From NCBI GenBank assembly GCA_018267955.1, contig JAFDXL010000009.1:832717-896716 (forward strand): a stretch of 64,000 nucleotides of DNA, read 5' to 3'. The position numbers and the translations under genes are program-made. This stretch comes from Bacteroidota bacterium. GTDB lineage: Bacteria > Bacteroidota > Bacteroidia > Chitinophagales > Chitinophagaceae. Positions 26,791 through 35,480 of this stretch are shown here, in pieces (position 1 is the first letter of the stretch; the number at the start of each line of letters is the position of its first letter). The notes under the pieces are model-generated. The model did no database searches, was not told the DNA's origin, and saw nothing but the letters and a program-made list of their open reading frames with translations.

Positions 26791-26819
26791 TTTGGCTATG
26801 GTACACACGATGGTTTTTG
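26791..26819 (+). promoter_or_regulatory. putative promoter of the TIR gene
   Basis: TTTG (26791-26794), 17 bases, then GGTTTTTG (26812-26819): the TTTG halves fit the Bacteroidota -33/-7 pattern, but the TA of the -7 box is GG. The ATG at 26832 lies 12 bases downstream. An in-frame TTG at 26817 lies inside the box and is rejected as start. Confidence 0.4.
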
Positions 26820-26831
26820 TATTTTTATTTT

Positions 26832-28034
26832 ATGGCAACAGAACAAAATGACATTCAAATATTTTTGAGTTATACCAAGGCAGATCAAGACAATGTTTTG
26901 CATATATACCAATATCTAATTGAAAATGGATATGTAAATACTTGGATTGATTGTAAAAAAATTCTACCTGGCCAAAAATGGGATTTAGAAATTCAAAAAA
27001 ATCTCCGCAAATCGGATATTATCATAATATTTCTGTCACACAATTCAATATCTAAAAGGGGATATGTTCAACGCGAATTAAAAATCGCATTAAAATACCT
27101 AGAAGAAAAATTAGATGACGACATTTATGTAATTCCAATTAAAATTGATAGCGATGTGGATATTCCAGACGGGCTTGACAAAATTCAATATTTGGATTTA
27201 AATGAAAGTTCTGCATTCGGGGAATTAATAAAATCACTGGCTGCACAAACTGAAAAACTCGGTAAGGAAACATCAAAAGTAATCGGTGATGACGACAAAA
27301 TTTTCGTGACTAAAAAGGAAATTAAAGAACGTTGGGAAGGGCTTCCAGGTTATGAAGTTGAGTTTTCAGTTCCTTTGTTTCAATCTTCGAGGTTCAATAA
27401 TCTATCGGAAGTAACCAAATTAATTGAAGCAAACTTTACTATGATACTTCAATCTTATAGGAGAAATAAAATAGAACAAGCTACTTCTCTATATAGTTGG
27501 ATGCAAGACACTTATTTACGAACAAATACCTTCTACGCCTACTGTGATAATATTTTTCACCGACATTTCTTCTTGAGCATTTTATATACAGCGCATTGGT
27601 ATGGTGCTGGTGCCGCTCACCCCAACCACTATTTTAAAACTTTCAATTTTATACTAAATCCACTTATTGAAATAAACAAAATAGAAGAAATCTTTGAGGA
27701 TAGTCACACATGTTTTGAGGAATTCATTTTACTAGTTAGAACTGAACTCAATAATATTCTTGTCACAGAAAACAACGGTGACGCCGTAAAAGACGAAAAA
27801 CTTTTGGACATGGACTGGATTAAATCTGGAACTGCTGATTGGAACTGTTTGAATGCATTCACGCTATCGGACCATGGGTTAGGTTTATATTTCCCACCAT
27901 ACCAAGTGGGTCCATACGCTTGCGGTTCTCATCATATAATTCTTAAATTCCAACATATATTTAAATTCTTAAACAGTGATATTAAAAATGCACTATTATT
28001 ATCTCGTTATATATTCGATGACAACAGCGCCTAG
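26832..28034 (+). CDS. TIR domain protein with C-terminal DUF3298 (RsiV-like) domain
   Basis: This 400-residue protein has no signal peptide or membrane helix, so it is cytosolic. Residues 8-125 are a TIR_2-type domain (IFLSYTKADQDN; DLEIQKNLRKSD with Glu53 as the likely NADase residue; IIIFLSHNSI). After a linker, residues about 175-375 match DUF3298: GAAHPNHYFKTFNFILNP, EIFED and the closing GLGLYFPPYQVGPYACG. DUF3298 of Gram-positive RsiV binds lysozyme outside the cell; here it is inside and joined to a TIR. By analogy with anti-phage TIR proteins, the C-terminus may sense an infection signal and the TIR deplete NAD (inference). The gene is strongly A+T-rich relative to its neighbours, a sign of transfer. 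Confidence 0.85.
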   Translation: MATEQNDIQIFLSYTKADQDNVLHIYQYLIENGYVNTWIDCKKILPGQKWDLEIQKNLRKSDIIIIFLSHNSISKRGYVQRELKIALKYLEEKLDDDIYVIPIKIDSDVDIPDGLDKIQYLDLNESSAFGELIKSLAAQTEKLGKETSKVIGDDDKIFVTKKEIKERWEGLPGYEVEFSVPLFQSSRFNNLSEVTKLIEANFTMILQSYRRNKIEQATSLYSWMQDTYLRTNTFYAYCDNIFHRHFFLSILYTAHWYGAGAAHPNHYFKTFNFILNPLIEINKIEEIFEDSHTCFEEFILLVRTELNNILVTENNGDAVKDEKLLDMDWIKSGTADWNCLNAFTLSDHGLGLYFPPYQVGPYACGSHHIILKFQHIFKFLNSDIKNALLLSRYIFDDNSA

Positions 28035-28077
28035 TTGCAACTAAAATAAACTATAACCTGACGCGAATTAATACAAC

Positions 28078-29643
28078 TCATAGCTGTATTTGTTTTAGTG
28101 TATCTATTTCTTCTTTACATATACTCAAAATATGTTTTCTTATTCCCTCAAATTCTGAGGAATTTTTAAACTCTCGACGCAAATATATTCGGAGCATACA
28201 TATCACTACATCAGCATTAATAAATTCTAGATTTATTTCACTCCAATTTATAGTAAATGCATATTTCTTATCATCATTTTTTTGAGCTATGAGGATCGTT
28301 TTACTTTCTTTATTGTCTTTAAAAACAAGATTCTCATAGTAATCAGTAGTAGCATTATAATCCTTTTGCGAAACTAATTTTTTATTGATCTGATCTCTAA
28401 TTTCTTTTACTCTCCTTACACCATCTTCTGCAACATCTTTTTTAAAAGCGACCTTATGTTCAAAAATCCTTTTAAACAATTTCCGTTGAATTAATTCGGT
28501 TAGCACACTCTTCTCTTTGTCAGATACACATATATGATTTCTAACAGTGTTGTCTAAAAAATACTCGTCAGTATTTATTTCGTAAAAAGTCTTTAGCTCT
28601 TCAATGCCATTCATTGAATCCAATATTTTTTCGGATTTTTCCCTTCTAATATTAGTACAATAAGACAACATTGTATTAGCAGCCCTGTTGGTTTTGTGAA
28701 AATAAACTTGATTATAGAGGTGGGATCGAGATTGAATAAACCTTAACATTGAATCTAATCCGCTTTCTTTAAAAGCAAGCTCAATATTATTTTCTCGCTC
28801 GATTGCAACAAATGAAGAGAATAATCTATTTGTATCATATACTCCGTATGTAACGCCAGAAAAATAACTATCTCTCAATAAATAATCCATTCTATCGGCA
28901 TCGATAGGAAATGCAGTCACAATTTTAGAAAAGAAACCAGTATAATTTTTACCAGACCCGTCCAATAATTCACCTAAGCCACCAAATTCCGGTTCCACGA
29001 TTTTAACAATATTACCTGCATTTATTTTTTTTATTACGGCTTGAGCAGAAGGTGAAAATCTATTTATATTTTCTTCGTTTTTTAGCGTGCTAATTAAATC
29101 AAAAATAAATGCACATGAAATTATTTCATGCTCAACTTTACCTTTATTGGATTCAATTAAATTTCTGAAGCTTTCATAGTGAATATCTAAAGCGGATTGC
29201 TTAATAATTTTTAAGAATTGACCCGCTGATATTGCAAATTCATCAAACAAATGAGACAAAGGGCCATGCCCTATATCATGTAATAATGCTGCCAATCTTA
29301 ATTCTTGGTAGAAAACTTCTTCATGCTCCTTTAATCCATTACTCAAATCAAAAAAAGCATTAAGCGTAACTTGATTATATTTCTCCAACTTTTTGGCACT
29401 AGTTGCATAATTTTCTTTGCAAGCTTCAAATATTTTACTGGCCAAATGCATTACGCCTATTGAGTGTTCAAATCTTGTGTGATTAGCCGAAGGAAAGACA
29501 TAATATAGAAATGTGTTTTGCTTAATTCTTCTCAATCTTGAGAATAGCGGTTGAGATATTACCCACTTTTCAATTTCAGATAATTTTATATCTCCATGTA
29601 ACGGATCTAAAATACTTCCGTAGTAGTTATCGGTATATGACAT
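28078..29643 (-). CDS. HD-domain phosphohydrolase (COG1078/dNTPase-like)
   Basis: The 521-residue protein (from MSYTDNYYGS) starts with DPLHGDIKLSEIE, FSRLRRIKQ and the metal ligands of an HD fold: His in TRFEHSIGVMHLA, His-Asp in LLHDIGHGPLSH and Asp in FPIDADRMDYLLRDS. This layout is that of COG1078 proteins such as EF1143, which hydrolyse dNTPs. The C-terminal 200 residues are charged, with no named domain. It is cytosolic. An upstream ATG at 29724 adds a poorly coded segment, so the inner start is used. It is convergent with the TIR gene, 43 bases apart, and shares its A+T-rich base use; both may form one acquired islet. Confidence 0.85.
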   Translation of the reverse strand: MSYTDNYYGSILDPLHGDIKLSEIEKWVISQPLFSRLRRIKQNTFLYYVFPSANHTRFEHSIGVMHLASKIFEACKENYATSAKKLEKYNQVTLNAFFDLSNGLKEHEEVFYQELRLAALLHDIGHGPLSHLFDEFAISAGQFLKIIKQSALDIHYESFRNLIESNKGKVEHEIISCAFIFDLISTLKNEENINRFSPSAQAVIKKINAGNIVKIVEPEFGGLGELLDGSGKNYTGFFSKIVTAFPIDADRMDYLLRDSYFSGVTYGVYDTNRLFSSFVAIERENNIELAFKESGLDSMLRFIQSRSHLYNQVYFHKTNRAANTMLSYCTNIRREKSEKILDSMNGIEELKTFYEINTDEYFLDNTVRNHICVSDKEKSVLTELIQRKLFKRIFEHKVAFKKDVAEDGVRRVKEIRDQINKKLVSQKDYNATTDYYENLVFKDNKESKTILIAQKNDDKKYAFTINWSEINLEFINADVVICMLRIYLRREFKNSSEFEGIRKHILSICKEEIDTLKQIQL

Positions 29644-29757
29644 CCTTTTTTTTGTAAACCTAAATAGATTAATTATTTGAGTCAACGTGAAAAACACCCT
29701 TTTCGGAACATATCCTCTCATCAATTCTCTCTATATAGCCTATAGATAAAAACTTAA

Positions 29758-29796
29758 TTAAACGTTTGTTTAAAATCAAACAAGCGTTTAACTTTG
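29758..29796 (+). promoter_or_regulatory. TetR operator overlapping the efflux operon promoter
   Basis: TTAAACGTTTGTTT (29758-29771) and AAACAAGCGTTTAA (29778-29791) form an inverted repeat with 13 of 14 positions paired and a six-base spacer. The -33 TTTG (29765-29768) and the -7 box TAACTTTG (29789-29796, perfect TAnnTTTG, 20 bases apart) are embedded in the arms, so a bound repressor would block RNA polymerase. Confidence 0.7.
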
Positions 29797-29818
29797 CGGC
29801 GCAATAACAATAATACTC

Positions 29819-30451
29819 ATGGAGTCTACAGATAAGAAAACGCAAATACTGGAGGTAGCCCAGTTGCTGTTCGCCAAGAATGGCTTCGATGGCACTTCGG
29901 TACGTGATATAGCAAAAGAGGCGGATGTGAACATTGCGATGATATCGTATTACTTCGGCTCGAAGGAAAAACTGCTGGAAGCTGTTTTTGAAAAACATTC
30001 GAACTATATAAGGCTGCAACTGGAAAGCCTAATAGCGGATGAGAAGATGGAACCAATGCAGAAGATATACCAGCTTATTGATAGCTACCTGCAGAAATAC
30101 TTCGGCCAGACGAGCTTTCATAAAATAGTGCTGCGCGAGCAAATGGCCAATAAGCTAAGCTGCGCCACCGATATGCTGCTGGAGATGAAGCGCCGCAACC
30201 AGGAACTGGTGAAGCAAATAATAAAGGAAGGACAAAAGAAGGGTGTATTTAAAAAGAATATAGATATACCTATGATGATGGCCACGATGCTGGGTACCGC
30301 CAACCAGGTAATGACCACCCTGCCCTTTTATAAAGAAGTAAATAACCTGGCAGATATGCCGGAAGAGGAATTTCAAAAACTGATAAAAAAGAAGCTAACA
30401 CTACATTTAAAATCCATCTTTAAAGCAATACTGACTTATGAAGAACAATAA
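29819..30451 (+). CDS. TetR/AcrR family transcription regulator
   Basis: The 210-residue protein has an N-terminal helix-turn-helix (LFAKNGFDGTSVRDIAKEADVNIAMISYYFGSKEKLLEAV) and a helical ligand-binding domain. It is the first gene of an efflux operon and lies 23 bases downstream of a palindrome that fits a TetR operator, so it most likely represses its own operon until it binds a toxic compound (inference from context). The next gene overlaps its end by 14 bases. Confidence 0.92.
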   Translation: MESTDKKTQILEVAQLLFAKNGFDGTSVRDIAKEADVNIAMISYYFGSKEKLLEAVFEKHSNYIRLQLESLIADEKMEPMQKIYQLIDSYLQKYFGQTSFHKIVLREQMANKLSCATDMLLEMKRRNQELVKQIIKEGQKKGVFKKNIDIPMMMATMLGTANQVMTTLPFYKEVNNLADMPEEEFQKLIKKKLTLHLKSIFKAILTYEEQ

Positions 30452-31805
30452 ATATATAGCAGCCTTTGTGGCTGTTGTCTTATCAGTGAGCGCTTATGCA
30501 CAGGAGACAAGGAACCTGTCTCTCGATGAAGCCATCACCCTGAGCCTGCAAAACAGTAAACAATTGAAACTCAACGGGGCTAAAGTAAGTGAGGCTGCTG
30601 CCTCCCTGCGCGAAGCAAGGGAACGCCGCCTGCCCGACCTGAATGTTTCGGGGTCTTATTTGAGGCTGAACCAGCCAAACATTGACCTGAAAGTAAAACT
30701 GGGTAGCAGCAGCGGTTCGGGTGGCGAAGGAGGTTCCGGATCAGGTTCCTCGGCCAGCGCGATGCCTACGGTAAACCAGGCAGCCTATGCTATGGCCAAC
30801 CTTGCCATACCGGTATTTGCAGGTTTCAAGATCCAGAACGGCATCAATGCGGCTAAATACCTGCAAAAAGCTACTACGCTGGATGCAGAGAACGACCGCG
30901 AAGAAGTGATCGCCAACACCATTGCCGCCTACAGCAATATGTACAAGGCAAAAGCGGCGCTGGAGATCGTTAAGGAAAACCTGAAACAATCTCACCAACG
31001 TGTGCAGGACTTCAGCAATATGGAAAAGAACGGCCTGATGGCGCGTAATGACCTGCTGAAAGTGCAACTGCAGGAATCGAACATCGAATCGGCCCTGCTG
31101 GATGCGGAGAACAACTGGAAGATCACTTACATCAGCATGAACCTGATGCTGGGCCTGCCGGAAGAAACCATCCTGATACCGGACTCTGCAGCCTTTGTGC
31201 CGGTGAGCGACAGCAAAAACTTTGAAACATGGGAATCTATGGCGCTGCAAAGCCGTAAAGACCTGGATGCGATGAACTGGCGCATTAAAGCAGCCAAAGC
31301 CGGCGTAAAAGCAGCACAGGGTGATTACTACCCTAGCCTGGCATTGACAGGTGGTTATATAGCTGCTGATATCCCTAACCTGGTAACGCTGACCAATGTG
31401 ATCAACGGTGGTGTGGGTGTAAAATACAGTCCATCTTCTCTGTGGAAAACGGGATCTAAAGTAGCGCAGGCCAAAGCAAGACTGCATGAGTCTGAAATAA
31501 GTCAGGATATGATGAGCGATAACGTGCGGCTGCAAGTTGCACAGGCATATCAAAACTACCTGTCTGCTACCAAGAAGATAGATGTATATAACACAGCACG
31601 CGAACAGGCCAATGAGAACTATCGTATAGTAAAGAACAAATATGATAACAGCCTTGCTACCACTACAGACCTGCTGGATGCAGACGTAGCACAGTTGCAG
31701 GCTCAGTTGAACTATGCCTTCTCTAAAGCAGATGCCGTAGTTGCCTATAAAAAATTACTGCTGACAGCAGGTACCCTTGATGCACAAACAACCAATAATC
31801 AATAA
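30438..31805 (+). CDS. TolC family outer membrane efflux protein
   Basis: The 455-residue protein has a signal peptide (MKNNKYIAAFVAVVLSVSAYA) and the two repeated halves of TolC, with long helical hairpins (EEVIANTIAAYSNMYKAKAALEIVKENLKQSHQRV; YDNSLATTTDLLDADVAQLQAQLNYA). It forms the trimeric outer-membrane duct of a tripartite pump with the HlyD and MFS proteins encoded downstream. A Gly/Ser-rich segment (residues about 89-107) sits where an extracellular loop is expected, an unusual low-complexity insert. The start overlaps the TetR gene by 14 bases. Confidence 0.92.
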   Translation: MKNNKYIAAFVAVVLSVSAYAQETRNLSLDEAITLSLQNSKQLKLNGAKVSEAAASLREARERRLPDLNVSGSYLRLNQPNIDLKVKLGSSSGSGGEGGSGSGSSASAMPTVNQAAYAMANLAIPVFAGFKIQNGINAAKYLQKATTLDAENDREEVIANTIAAYSNMYKAKAALEIVKENLKQSHQRVQDFSNMEKNGLMARNDLLKVQLQESNIESALLDAENNWKITYISMNLMLGLPEETILIPDSAAFVPVSDSKNFETWESMALQSRKDLDAMNWRIKAAKAGVKAAQGDYYPSLALTGGYIAADIPNLVTLTNVINGGVGVKYSPSSLWKTGSKVAQAKARLHESEISQDMMSDNVRLQVAQAYQNYLSATKKIDVYNTAREQANENYRIVKNKYDNSLATTTDLLDADVAQLQAQLNYAFSKADAVVAYKKLLLTAGTLDAQTTNNQ

Positions 31806-31853
31806 TAAGCACTCATTAATACACATTAATCAAAACTATTAATTACAGAAGAT

Positions 31854-32954
31854 ATGTCACAGGATACAACACAAGCTCAACAGCCGAAACCAAAGAACAG
31901 ACGTTTTGCCATCGTTTTAGGCGCCCTGGTAGTTGTGGGTGCTACGTTTGGCATCACCAAATATGTACACTCTCTGCACCATGAAGATACAGATGATGCA
32001 CAGGTAGATGCCTACATCAGCCCCGTAATACCACGCGTACCGGGATACGTAAACGAGATACGCGTTACGGATAACCAAATGGTAAAGAAGGGTGATACTC
32101 TGCTGATACTGGATGACCGCGACCTGAAAATAAAACTGGAACAGGCAGAAGCTGCACTTGCAGCCGCACAAAGCAGCCTGGGTATAGCAGAAGCTACTAC
32201 CACCGCATCACAAGCCAGCGTAGCAGGTTCTCAAGCCAATGTATCTGCACTGGATGCACAGATAGAAGCTGCCAAAGTAAATGTATGGCGTGCTACACAA
32301 GATTATAACAGGTATGCCAACCTGATAAAAGACCACTCTATCACCCAGCAACAATATGAGCAAGCACAAGCTGCAAAGCAAACTGCAGAACGCCAGTTGC
32401 AAGGGCTGACAGAACAAAAGAATGCTGCTGCCCGCCAGGCAAGTGCTGCATCATCGCAAAGCGCAGCTACTTCTCAACAGGTAGGTGTTGCCAATGCTAC
32501 TATCAAACAAAGGATGTCTGAAGTAGAAAATGCAAAACTGCAGCTTTCTTATACCGTTATCACTGCGCCACAAGACGGCAGGTTATCTAAAATAAACATA
32601 CAGCCCGGTCAACTGGTACAGGCAGGCCAATCTCTGTTTAACATAGTAGGTACCGGCGGTATATGGGTAACAGCCAACTTTAAAGAAACACAACTGGAAA
32701 AAATGAAAGAAGGCCAGAAAGTAATTGTGAGTGTAGACGCATTCCCAGGCCATGACTTTGAAGCCAGGATATCATCATTGTCTCCTGCAACAGGCGCTAA
32801 GTTTGCCCTGCTGCCACCGGACAACGCTTCAGGTAACTTCATTAAAGTAGTACAACGCGTGCCTGTTCGCATAGATTTTGTGAACAAGAACGATAAACTG
32901 GTAGATCAGCTGCGCCCGGGTATGAATGTGCAGGTTGATGTACACTTAGATTAA
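31854..32954 (+). CDS. HlyD/EmrA family membrane fusion protein
   Basis: The 366-residue protein has one N-terminal membrane anchor (FAIVLGALVVVGATFGITKYV), a split lipoyl-like domain (VDAYISPVIPRVPGYVNEIRVTDNQMVKKGDTLLILDD), a long Ala/Gln-rich coiled-coil hairpin and the closing beta-barrel region (DGRLSKINIQPGQLVQAGQSLFNIV). It bridges the MFS pump in the inner membrane and the TolC-like duct. The Asp-rich DTDDAQVDAY near the anchor is typical of EmrA. It is third in the operon. Confidence 0.93.
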   Translation: MSQDTTQAQQPKPKNRRFAIVLGALVVVGATFGITKYVHSLHHEDTDDAQVDAYISPVIPRVPGYVNEIRVTDNQMVKKGDTLLILDDRDLKIKLEQAEAALAAAQSSLGIAEATTTASQASVAGSQANVSALDAQIEAAKVNVWRATQDYNRYANLIKDHSITQQQYEQAQAAKQTAERQLQGLTEQKNAAARQASAASSQSAATSQQVGVANATIKQRMSEVENAKLQLSYTVITAPQDGRLSKINIQPGQLVQAGQSLFNIVGTGGIWVTANFKETQLEKMKEGQKVIVSVDAFPGHDFEARISSLSPATGAKFALLPPDNASGNFIKVVQRVPVRIDFVNKNDKLVDQLRPGMNVQVDVHLD

Positions 32955-32988
32955 TCCATTATTACTAATCACGTTTCATAATAAACGT

Positions 32989-34572
32989 ATGACAGATCAA
33001 AATTCATTGGTAGAATACGGTGCCCGCAGGGTCATTATCACCATCACAGCTATATTCTGTGCCCTGCTGGAGATCGTAGATACCACCATCGTAAACGTGG
33101 CGCTGAATGATATGCGCGGTAACCTGGGTGCCACCCTGAACGAGGTGGGCTGGGTGATCACCGCATATGCCATCGCCAACGTAATAGTGGTGCCGATGAC
33201 CAGCTGGCTATCGCAGCAGTTTGGCAGGCGCAACTATTTTGCCGCATCCATCATCATATTTACCGTATCATCGTTCTTATGTGGTAATGCCACCAATATA
33301 TGGGAGCTGGTACTCTTCCGCTTTATACAAGGTTTGGGCGGTGGCGCCCTGCTGGTAACATCACAAACCATCATCACAGAAAGCTACCCTCCTGAAAAAA
33401 GAGGCATGGCACAGGCGATCTATGGTTTAGGTGTGATCATTGGCCCTACATTAGGCCCGCCACTGGGTGGTTATATTGTTGACCACTTCTCATGGCCGTA
33501 TATATTCTATATCAACATTCCGATAGGTGTGATCGCGACCCTGCTTACCCTGCAGTTTGTTCGCAGTCCGAAATATGCAGAAAAGAAAGCAGCAAACGAG
33601 ATCGACTGGTGGGGCATTGCCTTCCTGGCGGCGGCTGTTGGTTCCCTGCAATATGTGCTGGAGCGTGGACAAGAGGATGACTGGTTTAACGCGACCAGCA
33701 TTGTAATACTGACCATAGTAGCAGGCCTTGGCTTTTACTTCTTCATCTGGCGCGAACTGGTATATAAGAACCCGATCGTAGAACTAAGAGTATTGAAGAA
33801 TGGCAACCTGCGTATAGGCACGATTCTGTCCTTTATATTAGGCTTCGGGCTGTATGGTTCTACCTTTGTGATACCATTATATACACAGGCGACACTGGGA
33901 TGGACGGCTCAACAATCGGGGATGCTAATGATACCGGCAGCACTGACCACGGCCTTTATGATGCCCATAATAGGTAACCTGCTACAGAAAGGTGTGCCAC
34001 AGCAATACCTGGTAGCAGGTGGTATGTTCCTGTTTGCTGTATTCAGTATATGGGGTTATAAGATACTAACACCAGATACCGGTTCCGATGCGTTCTTCTG
34101 GATGCTGATAGTACGTGGTGTGGGTATGGGTATGCTCTTCATACCGATCACTACCCTGTCGCTCTCTACTCTTAAAGGGCAACAGATAGGGCAAGGTGCT
34201 GCCTTTACGGGTATGATGCGGCAACTGGGCGGTTCCTTTGGTGTGGCACTGATCACCACTATGATATCGCGCAGGAATATGGCACACCGCAGTGACCTGG
34301 TGGTGAACATGACCGCTAACAACCCTATGATGCAGCAAAAGCTGCATGGTATGGAAGGCAATTTCATAGCACATGGCATGACGCCTGAAAATGCTACCCG
34401 CAGTGCTTACCAGATGATAGACTTTTCGGTAAACAAGCAAGCAACCGTATTATCGTACATGGATATATTCCTGTATCTCGGTATCCTGTTCCTGATATGT
34501 ATACCATTTATATTGATGGTGAAAGGCAATAAGAAACAAGGAAAGATAGACATGTCTGAGGCTATGCACTAA
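32989..34572 (+). CDS. DHA2 family MFS drug exporter (EmrB/QacA type)
   Basis: The 527-residue protein has about 14 membrane helices and the DHA2 motifs: motif C-like GLGVIIGPTLGPPLGGYIVDHFSWPYIFYINIPIGV and the DTTIVNVAL of helix 1. It uses the proton gradient to move drugs or other amphiphiles through the HlyD/TolC bridge to the outside. It ends the operon; a hairpin terminator follows 24 bases later. Confidence 0.93.
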   Translation: MTDQNSLVEYGARRVIITITAIFCALLEIVDTTIVNVALNDMRGNLGATLNEVGWVITAYAIANVIVVPMTSWLSQQFGRRNYFAASIIIFTVSSFLCGNATNIWELVLFRFIQGLGGGALLVTSQTIITESYPPEKRGMAQAIYGLGVIIGPTLGPPLGGYIVDHFSWPYIFYINIPIGVIATLLTLQFVRSPKYAEKKAANEIDWWGIAFLAAAVGSLQYVLERGQEDDWFNATSIVILTIVAGLGFYFFIWRELVYKNPIVELRVLKNGNLRIGTILSFILGFGLYGSTFVIPLYTQATLGWTAQQSGMLMIPAALTTAFMMPIIGNLLQKGVPQQYLVAGGMFLFAVFSIWGYKILTPDTGSDAFFWMLIVRGVGMGMLFIPITTLSLSTLKGQQIGQGAAFTGMMRQLGGSFGVALITTMISRRNMAHRSDLVVNMTANNPMMQQKLHGMEGNFIAHGMTPENATRSAYQMIDFSVNKQATVLSYMDIFLYLGILFLICIPFILMVKGNKKQGKIDMSEAMH

Positions 34573-34595
34573 GACAATTAAAATGAGGATAGAAT

Positions 34596-34630
34596 AAAGC
34601 CCCTGTTGTTGAACAGGGGCTTTTAGTTTT
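34596..34630. terminator. terminator at the end of the efflux operon
   Basis: AAAGCCCCTGT and ACAGGGGCTTT form an 11-bp stem with TGTTGA between, followed by T-rich sequence. It may also serve the convergent gene at 34633. Confidence 0.8.
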
Positions 34631-34632
34631 AC

Positions 34633-35187
34633 TTAAATATCTAATCCTAAATCGCTGGAGGTACGCTTATTTGTCGCATCTATCATTTCGTTGAAATAAT
34701 CTTTCAATGTATAACCAAGACCTTCGAATTCGCTGTCAGGGGTTTTGAATATGATGTTTAGCTCAGGAAAATCATATCTGTTAGTTTGAGTCAGCGCACC
34801 TCTAAGTCCCCATAAGTACAATTGGTTAGCAGGATCTAAAGCATGGGCTCTTTGTATCAACCCATGGCCATGTTTTCTATCATCGACATCAAAAACCCAT
34901 TCTGAGATAGATATCATCCATCCAATATAGAATAGAAATCTAGGATCATCTATAAACAATGAGGAACCTTTTTTATAATAGATCTTAAGCTTTTTCCGCA
35001 ACAGTTCTACCGGGATATCGTGCTTAAAATCTAAAGATTCGAGGTCCAAAAACCAGCATAAAAATATCAAGTGGATGTAATCATCTACGTTATTATCGGC
35101 TATAATTTTCTGTTCTAAGACTGTAATCACCTCAATGTTCCATAGATTTTTAAATTCCAGTTCATATATTAATCGACTAGTCATCAT
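34633..35187 (-). CDS. hypothetical protein, possibly an orphan immunity-type protein
   Basis: The 184-residue protein is acidic and mostly helical, with many Trp, Phe and Leu residues (FLCWFLDLESLD, FLFYIGWMISISEWVFDVDD, LYLWGLRGALTQTN). It has no signal peptide, membrane helix or motif I recognise. Such proteins in clusters of orphan small genes are often immunity proteins to secreted toxins, but here that is only a guess from size and setting: a membrane peptide and a truncated gene fragment follow. It is convergent with the efflux operon. Confidence 0.6.
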   Translation of the reverse strand: MMTSRLIYELEFKNLWNIEVITVLEQKIIADNNVDDYIHLIFLCWFLDLESLDFKHDIPVELLRKKLKIYYKKGSSLFIDDPRFLFYIGWMISISEWVFDVDDRKHGHGLIQRAHALDPANQLYLWGLRGALTQTNRYDFPELNIIFKTPDSEFEGLGYTLKDYFNEMIDATNKRTSSDLGLDI

Positions 35188-35231
35188 ATCATCAATTCCT
35201 AATGGCTCTTGCCAGGTCCCTATTTCTATCG

Positions 35232-35414
35232 TCAGATTTTATGTTTAGCAGGCTTAAATACATATTTAACCAACAGATTCGATGTTATGGAGAACATGGC
35301 TAGTGCATATACAACACGGCCAAGTTTATCTAATCCCGAACCCAGGTGATAAATAACGTAACCAAGAAATATAGCATTGATCAAGGGCCAAATGATATTA
35401 ATGGTGGTTTTCAT
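35232..35414 (-). CDS. small two-helix membrane protein
   Basis: The 60-residue protein has two hydrophobic segments (IIWPLINAIFLGYVIYHLG; VVYALAMFSITSNLLVKYVF) and a Lys-rich C-terminus (KPAKHKI). It should be an inner-membrane peptide. I recognise no family. It lies 45 bases upstream of the 184-residue gene, on the same strand. Confidence 0.5.
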   Translation of the reverse strand: MKTTINIIWPLINAIFLGYVIYHLGSGLDKLGRVVYALAMFSITSNLLVKYVFKPAKHKI

Positions 35415-35480
35415 ATTGGGAGGCTTTAGAGAAACAAATTAAAGTATTTTTTCTAGTCAATGGAATAGGTTGGTTGCTCA

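Noticed and set aside
26552-29757. Direct repeats marking the ends of the A+T-rich islet
   Set aside because: I compared both ends by eye and found no convincing repeat, so no attachment site or transposon is claimed.
30741-31553. 270-residue minus-strand open frame
   Set aside because: It is antisense to the TolC-like gene; residue composition (His, Arg, Gln and Phe-rich) is that of a shadow frame.
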